From: Neocallimastix lanati (nom. inval.)
Taxonomy: Eukaryota > Neocallimastigomycota > Neocallimastigomycetes > Neocallimastigales > Neocallimastigaceae
DNA: 64,000 nt
NCBI GenBank assembly: GCA_016946835.1
Contig: JACVTC010000151.1
Location: 342,041 to 406,040, forward strand
Direction of reading: 5' to 3'
This document shows positions 1-10,800 of this stretch, one piece after another. A program made the translations under genes and the position numbers. How positions within the stretch are numbered: position 1 is the first letter of the stretch; each line of letters starts with the position of its first letter. Under the pieces are notes generated by a model. That model was not told the origin of the DNA and searched no databases. It saw only the letters and a list, made by a program, of their open reading frames with translations.

Positions 1-347
1 GTTTTCTATTCTGAAATTAAAGAAAAGTTAAGGAAGAAATCCTCTACAATGGGTATGAATTGAAGCCTAAATTCGAAGAATTTAGTACAAGAGGTAACCC
101 AATGTGTAAAACTAGGAATACAAAAATTAAAACATGGACACCATGTTGGGAAATTTTCTTTAACAATTTTACTTTTAATATACATATTCACATCAAATTT
201 AAATCCACATTTAATTCGCCCAATCCAAAAAAAAATCCCAGTGAGAACTGAGGAGAGTTGAAGAATAAATTTTTTAAAACCAAATTTAAACTTCTTATAA
301 TTAATTGATCTAATAGCTGGTATGTTGGTGAAAAGTTATTTTTCCAA
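1..347 (+). pseudogene. Possible coding remnant of unknown identity, frameshifted
   Basis: This stretch is less AT-biased than true intergenic DNA here and reads like protein on the plus strand. Frame 1 is open from base 1 to about base 30. Frame 3 then continues from about base 33 to the stop at 249-251, with motifs such as NPMCKTRN and KTWTPCWEIF. A single-base shift near 31-33 would join the two. I do not recognise the product. It lies immediately beside LINE 3' ends, so it may be another piece of mobile element rather than a host gene. The rest, to 347, shows nothing. Confidence 0.3.
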
Positions 348-357
348 TAGATTTTTC

Positions 358-407
<50 letters not shown>

Positions 408-499
408 CTTAGAAAATAACTTTATTTAATTAATAATAAAAAAAAATAAAATACATGAAATGAAATATTATATATTATATATATAATTAGATTTTTCTA
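348..499 (-). mobile_element. LINE 3' end, short truncated copy with 12-bp target-site duplication
   Basis: A T run (360-404) is followed by agacttagaaaataac and about 80 bases of 3' UTR-like sequence. The same start and following AT-rich sequence recur just after the T run at 520-539. The unit is bracketed by a perfect 12-base direct repeat, tagatttttcta, at 348-359 and 488-499. This is the signature of a 5'-truncated, target-primed LINE insertion whose poly(A) tail reads as T on this strand. The insert proper is about 360-487 and contains no coding sequence. Confidence 0.8.
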
Positions 500-519
500 A
501 TTAAACCAGGAGTTTTATC

Positions 520-925
520 TTTTTTTTTTTTTTTTTTTTAGACTTAGAGAAAACTTTATTTAATTTATAATAATAATAAAATTATATGATTTAAATGAAA
601 AATAACAAATAAAATACATGAAATAAAATATTATATATTATATAACTATAAAAGTGCGTTAGAAACAATAGTTTCTAACTTTTCCTATTCATCGATGATA
701 GCACCACGTCCATTATTGTGAGTAATAATTTCAGTATTAGTGTTATCAAACGAATCTGTATTAGTTTTTTCACTGGGAGGTGAAAATCCATGGCTTATCA
801 TTTCGACGTCAACGCTCTCGGCAACGGTAGATTCAACGGAATACCATTTCATCATCAATTTAAAAGATCGACAAATTAAAGGTATTACGTTTGTTAAAAA
901 CTCCGCAATCCCCATAAAATAATAA
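520..925 (-). mobile_element. LINE 3' end, 5'-truncated copy carrying the ORF2 C-terminus
   Basis: A T run (about 520-539) is followed by agacttagagaaaac, about 140 bases of 3' UTR, and the last ~76 codons of a LINE ORF2 read on the minus strand (685 to about 915). The peptide begins GIAEFLTNVIPLI and matches the C-terminus of the large LINE at 1611 (VGLAEFLTSAIPII), but its final residues differ. A perfect 9-bp stem with a 4-base loop (658-679) lies just past the stop codon. No clear target-site duplication was found. It inserted only about 20 bases from the copy at 348-499. Confidence 0.75.
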
Positions 926-1339
926 TAATAATAAAAAATAGAAAAAAAAAAATTTTTTTTTTAATATATATAATAAAATAAAAATAAAAAAAAAAAAAAA
1001 AAGAAAAGTAAATTCCCTTTAAATAATATAAAATAAAAAAAATTGGTGTTAAATAAATGAAAACTTGAATTATATGATTTTATAGTTTTTGATTTTGTAA
1101 ATAATTGATTTTATCCGGTATTGCCATTATAATATTTATATATTTACTCAAGGGTTAGAAATATATTGATACAAAACTACTTTCAAATACTGTTAAAATG
1201 ATTAATTATTTCTTTTTATCTTTTGACTGAATTTAATTCTTTCAATTAATAAAGCTCTTTAAGACGTTAAAAAATTTTCTGTTGAATAATCATAAATTAA
1301 CTAAAAGTATATTTAAAAAAGAAATAAATATTAGTAGAG
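926..1339. other. AT-rich gap between LINE pieces
   Basis: Mostly A/T with short A and T runs. I see no open reading frame with protein-like composition and no RNA gene. Some of it may be the flank of the large LINE, whose 3' boundary I could not fix. Confidence 0.4.
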
Positions 1340-1610
1340 AAAAACTATAAAAAAGATTCCCATCCGTTAAATAATGTCTTAAACACAAGCTTTGGAGTGA
1401 ATCAATCTCCTACATTTCCATTTTACAATAGCTACATGAAAGTATAAATAATACTATAGAAAAATACATATACAAAATAATGCTAAAGTAAAAAAAATAC
1501 AATAGATTCATTACAATGATTATATGTAGAAATTACATGATATTATTAATTATACAACTCCAATGTTAACATATCCAGTTTAAAACAATATAAAACATCA
1601 GGTTCGCTTT

Positions 1611-4600
1611 CTACAGTCTTCCTGTATTATTATTATGCCTTATCAGTACGACGTCGACGCTCTTGGATAAGTTTGGTATTTTGCAATACCTATCAAATAA
1701 TAGCTCAAACGAACTACTTATGATAGGTATTGCACTTGTTAAGAATTCCGCCAAGCCCACAATTTTTGGAACAGGTGACTCAGATGAACCTTTGAAAAGT
1801 AGTTCATTTAATTGTCTCTGTTCCCCACTATCGAAATGTAGTTCATTTAAAACTAAAGTCCCACCAAGAAGGAACAAGTATATATAATGATTGATATAAT
1901 CTTCAAAATTAGAAATAGAGTCATAGGAAGAAAGAGGATTAAACACTCTAATCTTCCTAAGGAATAAAACATAGAGATCATCGATGAAATTTAAAGAATT
2001 CCATCTAAAAGATGCAAGAGCATCGCATTTAAAAATCCAATGTTCAAAAGATTGTTTATCTTCGCCACAACAGGGGCAATACTTGGGACAATCTTCTGAA
2101 ACTCTACCCATTCTAATAGCAATAGTAGTATTGTATTTATAACCACAGCGTAAACGAATAATCCACGAAAACCCTAAGTTGAATTGGGGATATTTTAAAC
2201 TAAGCATAATTATAGCTTTATTGTTTGAGAACTTATTACGATCGTAATTTTGACCTTTAATACCTTGAAATTTGGCAACTGATTTCCAGTAACGTTCTAA
2301 AATATCGTCATATTTTTCACATTTATATTTTTTGATTTTTTTATACAGTGTTCTAGATTCTTTAGTCCAGGAATAATGATGCATTTTGGGAATAGATTTA
2401 ATAAGATCCTTTATAATACAGTTTGATTTACTCCATTTTGCAAATGATTTAATCTGTAAGGCTGCGCAGACACCAGCAATAGGAGGAATGCTTAGATCTC
2501 GAGATAAAGCATAAGTACTCATAGTAGAATTATGTCTAATATAGTCATTGTCTTCTGAACTTGTTTTACCATTTTTAGAGAAGGAGCCGATACACCAAAA
2601 TAGACCAGTATTAATTAATGTTTGAATTCTGGCCGTTCTGGATTTGTTTGAACCAAGTAAAGGAGAATAATAAATTACTTTACTAATAACAAAGGATTGA
2701 TGAACTTTTTTCTTGTATGCAATAGGGATAAGTTTAATTGAGAAGAAATGTGTAAATGAAAGAAGGGATTTTCTAACTTTAAAATGCATGTGAGATATAA
2801 TGTGTTCTAGTAAGAGATCATCAGAAAAAGGAATACCAAGATAAATATAACTAGAAACTTTAGGAATAGCATTCATTCCTAAATAGAAGGTTGGGTCACT
2901 ATAGTTTGGAGGAGATTGGAAGTTCATTGGTTTTATAACCATAGTTGCACATTTTTCAATACCAAAAGTCATTTCATTTAAATTAGCCCATCTATGTACC
3001 TTTTTTAGTAATTTTTCTAAATTTTTTGCACTTGAAGCAATGAGAACAACATCATCAGCAAAGAGTCCACCACAACACTTTTTTCTTCCAATATTAACAC
3101 CATACTTTTCACAGTCATTTAATATATCATTGATGAATAAATTGAATAAAATTGGAGATAATAGACAACCTTGACGAACACCTCTTTTAATAGGAAATTC
3201 ATTTGATAACATTGAAGCAAATCGAGCACGAGCTTTAGATGAAGTATATAAATTACAAAGAAAATCAAAACATTTACCACGTACGCCATAATGATATAAT
3301 TTAGTAAGAATGTTAAAAATAGGAACTGAATCATAAGCTTTTTTAAGATCTAAAAAGGCTAAATATGTGAATTTTCCTTGAAATTTTCTTCTTTGGCATA
3401 TTTCTCTAACGGAAATGAATAAACTAATGCATTCTTCACGGTTGCGAAAGCCAAATTGTTCAGGTCTAATGAAATTGTGTGAGAGTGCGTAAGAAGATAT
3501 TCTATCTGTTACAATTTTTGAAATGATTTTCAGTCCAACATTAATGAGAGAAATACCTCGATAATTACTACAATCTGATAGGTCACCTTTCTTAGGGATT
3601 GATACAATAGAAGCTGAGTTCCATTTTTTAGGAAAAGACCCATTCCATATTTTATTAAAAATCAATTTAAGACACTTTCCAGCAGCAGGATGTGTTTCTA
3701 GTAATTCTTCATTGCAAAACAGAGCTTTGTAGAATTCAATCGGGATACCATCGGGGCCGGGTGCTTTGTTGTTTTTCATAGATGAAATTGTTTTTTTAAT
3801 ATCGTCAATCGTAATGGGATCATTGATATTCCAGGTAGAGGATCTAAGACTAATATTCCTTAAAGCATGGATCCAGAAGTTACGATTAAGGCTGGGACCT
3901 GAGGGATTAGAAGCTAGATCTTTATAATATTCAGCCCATCTTTCTAATTGTTTAGTAGGAGAGATAATATCTTGACCAAATTTAGATTTTATGCAAGTAG
4001 GGGAGGTAGATGAATACGATGGTTTAGCCATTTTTTTTAAACATCTCCAACCATTTTTGAAATCTTTATTCAAAAAACAATTACCAATTTTTACTATATT
4101 AGCTTTAAATCTAGCGGAACGAAATTTGCTCTTTGTTTTCTTGATTAATTTGCAAAGTTTTTCATATTTATTAAATTGTTCAAGGTAATTATCAACATTT
4201 TCACAGTTAAAGTAAGGCTTAATATTTCGAAATGCAATATGTTTTTCATGAGACAGTCTTTTAATGAAATAAGGACAATGAAAAGCAGAGCCCTTTAAAT
4301 TTGTTGGAATGAAAGCCTTAATATCCTTCCCGATATTATTTGCTGTATTGATAAATTTTTCTACCATTTCATCAGCCGTGAGCGAATTGTAATGAGAATC
4401 GAGGTCATTTGCTAAGATTGAAAAATAATTATGTGATAAAATATCTGAATTTTTTGTTTTACAAATATGTGTAGACCATTTAGAAACTTTAGCAGGCCTT
4501 ATAAAGCCATCGGAGAGAACTTTGTTGCAAGAAAGTATAATAGGTTTATGATCAGAAATACCATAAAATGAAGTGCAAACCGAGGTTTTATTAAAATGAG

Positions 4601-5559
4601 CTGCCAAAGCCTCATTATAAATGACATGGTCAATACAAGATGATCTAGAACCTTTGGCATAAGTAAATTTATTACCATATAAGGGAGCAATATACCAATT
4701 AGGAAAATTATTTGAAATGTATGTTTTGATCTTCTTTAATGACATGTTAAAATCACCAACTAGGACAGCAGGAACGTTTTTTCTATTGTGAAAACGTAAC
4801 CATTGAGAAAGTTCATCAAAAGCAGTTAGTCTTTCTTCCTTCCATTTGCTTTGAAGGAAGTAGATATTACCAATAGTACATTTTTGATTCCAGAAAGAAG
4901 TAATATTTACTGAAATGATATATTTGTATAAAAAACGGTTCTTGGAAAAAAGAGCACGAAGAATGAACACCAATAAAGAGTCCTCTCATACCAGGGATTT
5001 TAGGATTAGCTCTAAGGAAAACTGAGTTGTAATATGGAATTAATGGTGATGAAACATCTTTTGGAAGATATTTACTTTTTCCAGTTTCTTGTAAACAGAT
5101 ACATATAGGTTTGAAAATAGAGTTGAGATATAAAATACTATCACATTTTTCAGTATTCCAACCGTTAATATTCCAACTAACACAGAGATTAAAGAAAGAA
5201 GAATTTGAATTTAGATGGCTAGAGAAAAAATCTTTCGCCATAGGATTAAGTTCAACATCAATATTATTAGATTTTTTTGACTTGTTCATTTGTTTAAGTT
5301 TATTACACAAGGTCCAGGTAATTTTAGCTGTTTCAGGAATTTTATCTCTTAAGAAATCTAAAACATCGAAAAATTTGAGATCATTTTTGTGTTTATTAAC
5401 CCTAATAATGAAGTATGAGCCGTACCTTGGAGAAAAAAGTTTTTTAACATATGGAATAATTTCATTGTAGTTAGGGATCTTACTAATAACTTGAGCCATT
5501 AGATTACTAGGGGACCAAGAATTAAGGTTATGGATAAAGATAAGGCTATAATTGTTCAT
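1611..5559 (-). pseudogene. LINE ORF2: endonuclease-reverse transcriptase, one frameshift
   Basis: This encodes the protein that nicks the target and copies the LINE RNA into it. The first frame (4867-5559) has a ~125-residue leader and the start of an APE-type endonuclease: SWNINGW near residue 128 and LQETG near 157. The second frame (1611-4973) continues the endonuclease (GDFN near 4750, ISDHKP near 4550), then the reverse transcriptase with IPKKGDLSDCSNYRGIS, LDLKKAYDSV, RGVRQGCLLSP and the FADD active site near 3055, and a C-terminal CPKYCPCC...H...C zinc knuckle near 2040-2090. The two frames meet at an A6 run at 4930-4935, where one base is in excess or missing. Everything else is open, so decay is slight and a sequencing error at the homopolymer is possible. 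RT clade not determined. Confidence 0.88.
4930..4935 (-). other. Homopolymer frameshift site in LINE ORF2
   Basis: A run of six A (T on the coding strand) where the upstream endonuclease frame stops matching the family and the downstream frame takes over. Similarity to an APE endonuclease switches frame exactly here. It is either a real inactivating indel or an assembly error. Confidence 0.7.
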
Positions 5560-5660
5560 ATGATTACCGATTAGTAGAAACCACGATGGAAGGGAGTATT
5601 ATTAACTGAGCTAGAAGCAACCATGTTTAGAGTTTGATGATAACAGAACTGACTTAATTT

Positions 5661-6247
5661 CTATTTATTGTGAATTTATTATAAGGATTGAATACCAAAG
5701 AATTATATATGAATAAAATATTAACATTTAAATTTACTGAATATAAAAGTTAATTGTTTCACATGAATTGAATTTCCTAAGATATATTAAAAAACAATAG
5801 TTAGTGGAAAAATTATTTATTCAATAAAATATAATGTAAAATAATATATTTATTTAAAGTAAAAAATAAAAAATATTTTAAAAGGATATGAAAATTAAAA
5901 ACCTAAAGTAAAAATTTATATAAAAATATAAAGTAAAATATATAAAGATAGAAAAAAAATATATATATATAATATATATAAATATATAGAATAGAAAAAC
6001 TTTAGAAATAAAGGAGAAAAAAAAAAAAAAAATAAAAACAATATTGTTAGTAGTATAGTGTAAAAACTTCTTTTGGTTGAAAAATTGATTTAAAAATACA
6101 GTTATGATTTATATAAAAAAAATAAAGATTGCATTAAAAATTGAAAAGTAATTTAAATTTTATTATAATACTAATTGCTGAACCCCCTCAGAAACCATAC
6201 AGCTTCGGTTCCATCATTGGGGTCTGAAAGATAAGAGGTTTATTTTT

Positions 6248-6250
<3 letters not shown>
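5661..6250. other. AT-rich spacer with a short GC pocket
   Basis: AT-rich sequence with A runs. A pocket of ordinary composition at about 6178-6238 (aaccccctcagaaacc near 6181) stands out but matches nothing I recognise. It may be another mobile-element scrap. It ends in the first copy of a 13-base target duplication (6238-6250). Confidence 0.4.
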
Positions 6251-6286
<36 letters not shown>

Positions 6287-6305
6287 CTAGGAGTTTATTT
6301 TTAAT
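6238..6305 (-). mobile_element. Tail-only LINE insertion with 13-bp target-site duplication
   Basis: The 13-base word gtttatttttaat occurs at 6238-6250 and again at 6293-6305. Between them lies only a T run of about 33 and agactagga (6251-6292, 42 bases). The T run followed by AGAC is the same 3' terminus seen in the LINE copies at 404, 540 and 23264. The insert is therefore a LINE 3' tail with essentially no body. Confidence 0.8.
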
Positions 6306-6326
6306 GGTTTAATTATTCATTAATCT

Positions 6327-6440
6327 TCAAAACTTTTTCAACCATGAGTAGTGCGATAACGTTGGAATATTGGTAACTAAATCAGCTATAATGCAAGAAG
6401 AGTTTCTCCATTTATTAAAACAACTAATAAGAAATAGATT
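6327..6440 (-). pseudogene. Old LINE ORF2 C-terminal relic
   Basis: Read on the minus strand, about 37 codons ending at a stop at 6327-6329 give CFNKWRNSSCII, then NIPTLSHYSW. This aligns with KWSKSNCII and SIPKMHHYSW in the large LINE ORF2 (near 2365-2450). Shared residues include KW, S, CII, DL, IP and HYSW. It is a short, diverged remnant of a related element, older than the neighbouring copies. Confidence 0.6.
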
Positions 6441-6896
6441 TATTAAGTAAATTCATTGAAACAAAACACTTTAAAATTTATATAGATTTAATTTTATTAT
6501 ACAAAAAATATATCAGCTTTATCAATTTAATCAATAAAATCAATTTTTTAAAAAATTTTTATTTACTTTTTTTATTTTTTATTTTTTTTATTTTTTTTTT
6601 TTTTTTTATTATTATTTATTTTTATATTTACTTATTTCTTATTTACTTATTTACTTAATAATTATTTACTTATAAAAAAAAAAAAAAAATTTTTTTTTTT
6701 TTCAATACAATATATATTTTGGGTAAATAAAAATATAAATTCAATTTTACTCTAAATAAAAAAAAAATGCTTGATAATTTTTAAATAATTAAAAAATAAA
6801 ATGAAACTTATTTAAAATGAAATTTTATCATTTTGGGGCATGGAATTTTTTCTTTTTTTTTTTGCTTGCTTATTTGTTTGTATGATTTTGTTTTTT

Positions 6897-6936
<40 letters not shown>

Positions 6937-7203
6937 TTTGTTTTTGTTTTTGTTTTTGTTTTGTTTGTTTGTTTGTTTATTTGTTTATATTATTTATTTA
7001 TACTATAAATCTATCTATGATGTCTTGTAAAAAATAAAAATTAAAAAAAATTTCTTTTTTATAAATATTTGTTATTAAATTATACATTTCTAATAAATGT
7101 TATTTTTGTTTTTATTTTATCTCTATTCTTATGTTCGTTACTATATTATTATTATTTAACAAATTAAATTATTTTTTCTTTATTTGCATTGTTTTTTTTT
7201 TTT

Positions 7204-7235
<32 letters not shown>

Positions 7236-7754
7236 TTAAATAAATTTTTTGTATTTTATTTTCTGAAACTTTCTATTATATATGTTATTTAATTATTATT
7301 AAAATTAATATTCTCTCTATTTAGGGTTCGATAGATTAAAATTGAATAAATTAAACTGAAATTAATGTATATATGTTTTTATAGGTTTAGTATTTAAAGA
7401 AATTATAATAAAACAATATTTCGATTGGAAATAATAAAAATAATATATAACATATACATATTATTTTTACATTGTTCTATAAGATTTTTGAAAAAAAAAA
7501 TTTTTTTTTTTTTTTTTTTTTTAATTTCATTTGTACAAAAAGAAAAAAAAAAAAAATTAAATCTAATTTCTAAATAGATTTTTATAAATATATATATATA
7601 TTTTATTTTATTATTATTATTCTTATTTTTCCTTTTATATATATAATTTATTTTAATTTATTTAGTTATTTATTTATATAATTAAAATATTTTAAATAAA
7701 AAAATTTTTTTAAATATATTATACTTATTATTATAATAAATTATTTAATAGATT

Positions 7755-7789
<35 letters not shown>

Positions 7790-7804
7790 TTATTTATATT
7801 AAAT
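6441..7804. other. AT-rich intergenic DNA downstream of the ABC transporter gene
   Basis: Long T runs (6899-6935, 7191-7237, 7498-7522, 7760-7784), TTTG/TTTA simple repeats and A/T filler. The open frames here translate only to F, L, C or K runs. The last ~200 bases probably include the 3' UTR of the ABC gene; no specific terminator can be defined. Confidence 0.5.
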
Positions 7805-10800
7805 TTATTGTATATATTTCTTAACATCATCTATATTTACTCTTGATTTATTTTCACCCATTAATACCATTTGATAATATTCACCTTGTTGAGATAAAAG
7901 TTGTTCATGAGCTGATTTATTTTGATATCTTCTAGCTTGTTCAACAATTCTACCTTCTTTCATAACAATAATAACATCAGCATCACGAATAGTAGACATT
8001 CTATGAGCAATGGTAATAGTGGTACGACCTTGAGAAGCCTTATCTAAAGCGGCTTGAACAGCAGCTTCATTTTCTGAATCAAGAGCAGAAGTAGCTTCAT
8101 CTAATAATAATAATTTTGGATTTCTAATCATGGCACGAGCAATGGCAATTCTTTGTTTTTGACCACCACTTAATCTTGTATTACCATAACCACCAGTAAG
8201 TGTATTATATTGTTCTGGTAATGACATAATAAAATCATGAATATTAGCTAAACGAGCAGCATTATATACTTCTTCCATTGTAGCATCTGGTTTACCATAA
8301 CGAATATTTTCTAAAATACTAATATTGAAAAGAGATGGTTCCTGACTAACAATACTTATACTTCTTCTAAATTCACCAATATTATATTCTTTATTACAAA
8401 TATTATTAATATTGATATCTCCCTTCTTTGGATCATACCATCTTAAAATTAAAGACACAATAGTACTCTTACCACAACCACTAGTACCAACAATGGCACA
8501 ATTCTCTCCAGGTTCAACATGGAAACCATCACCATTCTTAAAACGAAGAATTGGAACTCCTGGACGAGATGGATAACGGAAACGAAGATTAGAAATTTCT
8601 AATCCAACAGGTTTATCAGGATTAAATGAATAACCAGATTCATCATATGGATCAATTTTAGATTTTTGATTTAAAAGATCAAGAACATGGTAAAGAGCAA
8701 CCTTAGATTTATTTAAATCTGGCATTAATGAAGCGTAATGACCAACAGTATCGGCAGAGAAGACAAGAGAAGCAAAGATTAACATCATTTGTTTGAATGT
8801 ATATTGATTAGTACTTACGTATTTAGCACCAAAGTAAAAACCTAGAGCATAAGTAAAGAAAGTAACAGAACTAGATATAGCGTAACCAAAACTACTAATA
8901 ATAGAACGTTGAGCTAAACGCTTATCTGGTTCAATAAGTTTATTCTTATATTTTTGATAGAATCTATCTTCGATGTTAAGAGCAAAAATTGTTTTAATAT
9001 TGACAATTGCTTCACAAGCTAATTGAGAAGCATCTTCATAGTGAGTACGGGAACGACCACTAAAATCACTTCTAGATTTCATTTGAAAAATACCAGAAAT
9101 AATAGTAAATGGAACAGTAATTAAAATAATTAAAGCTAATTGCCAACCATTAACAAATGAAATAATAAGAGCACCACCAATACAACATGTAATTTGAATA
9201 CTATTACCAAAGTAAGTCATTACACCACTAACAAGAGAAGCCTCAGTAGAAAGCTTAGAAGTTAATGAACCAGAACCAACATTTTTGTAAGCAGCTGAAG
9301 CACTTTTTATACCTCCACCAACACGAGTTCGGTTAGCTTCATGATTGGTACCAACATCATGACAATCAAAATATCCAATATCTTGTCGAAGCATGTTACT
9401 GAAAAGTTTTATACGAAGAGAATGAGAAAGTTTTACACCACATGCAGTTTGACCACCAGATTGAGCATAAAAGGAAAGGAAATTAGCTACAGCTAAAACA
9501 ACAAAGAAAATAGTCCATAAATTAGCTTCAGAATACATTTTACTTTTATCAGTTTCACGGAAAAGATTAATAGCATTAGAGTAAATAATAGAGAAAGCTG
9601 GTTGAATACATCCATTAAAAGTAGAACCAATAATAGATAAAATAAATATTTTTCGGAATCCCTTAATTAAACCCCAAAGTTTTCTTATTGGAATAGTATT
9701 TCTCTTTGAGAAATCTTCTTCCTTTTGAATGTAACGATTATTTTTTTTATCGTACTTTAAACTTTTCTCTAATTCCTTTGCTTCCATTTCAGAAACTAGG
9801 GTAGTACTACGATTTAATGGAATAGAATCAATCGAATAATTACTAATACGTTTAGTTTCAGCAGTATCATCATTATCCTCATCAGTAGAATTTCTCAATT
9901 TAGTAGAAGTAAAGGTACCATTATGTTGATCACCCTTTAAATCATGAATATCAAGGAATTGTTCATTACCATTATCATGAGTAGTATGAATACTTGTATC
10001 ATCCTTAATTAAATTATCACTTTTAGTGGCTCCTAAAACAACTTCACCCTTAAAGTTATATTGACGATTACGAAGATCATTTCTTTCATATTTCATACCT
10101 TCAGAAAAAGTATACTTATGTAAATTCTTTTTCAATGGTTCTTGGAAACTAAGATGCTTATTACGACCAAAACGGTATTTTGTCAAAGGTCCATCTTCCT
10201 TTGGGATAAGACATTCTTCACTTTGACCATAAGTAGCTTCAGATGGATCAAATTCTTCATCAGTACTACTTTCATTAATTTCAGAACTGGAACTAACAAC
10301 AGATTCATCAGTACTTGCTAATAATTCTTGAGTTTTAACGAGACCATAGTAAACACCCTTAGAACCAAAAGCCATTAATTCATCATGAGTACCCTTTTCA
10401 ATAATATTACCTTTATCCATGACTAAGATACAATCAGCATCTCTAATGGTAGTTAAACGATGAGCAATTACTAAAGTAGTACGACCAACAGAGGCAGAAT
10501 CAAGAGCCATTTGTACAGTTTTTTCAGAACGATTATCTAAAGTAGCAGTAGCTTCATCTAATAATAAAATCTTTGGATTATCAAGTAAAGCACGAGCAAT
10601 ACAAATACGTTGCTTTTGACCTCCACTTAATTGAGCACCACGTTCACCAGTAGAAGTTTCATAACCCATTGGAAGATCATCAATAAAATCATGACAGTAA
10701 GCTAATTTAGCAGCTCTCACAACTTCTTCTTGAGTAGCATCTGGACGTGTAATTTTAATATTTTCACCAATAGAAGTTTCAAATAATGTTGGTTCTTGTA

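Larger units (their letters stand above)
1340..5660 (-). mobile_element. Near-complete LINE (non-LTR retrotransposon)
   Basis: A block of ordinary base composition spans roughly 1340-5660. It contains an APE-type endonuclease plus reverse transcriptase ORF (1611-5559). The 3' UTR is probably 1340-1610. Above 5559 a short reading frame starting MVASSSV (about 5570-5620) could be the 5' UTR or the remains of an upstream ORF. No poly(T)+agac tail and no target-site duplication was found, so both boundaries are approximate. The C-terminal ~180 bp is nearly identical to the copy at 23.6 kb, then diverges exactly at the last codons. Confidence 0.85.

Noticed and set aside
4867-5559. Independent 230-aa gene upstream of the LINE ORF
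   Set aside because: It contains the N-terminal APE endonuclease motifs whose continuation lies in the next frame, so it is the front of LINE ORF2, separated by a one-base shift.
6840-7037. 65-aa Phe/Cys-rich plus-strand ORF
   Set aside because: It is a T run and TTTG repeat; no protein character.
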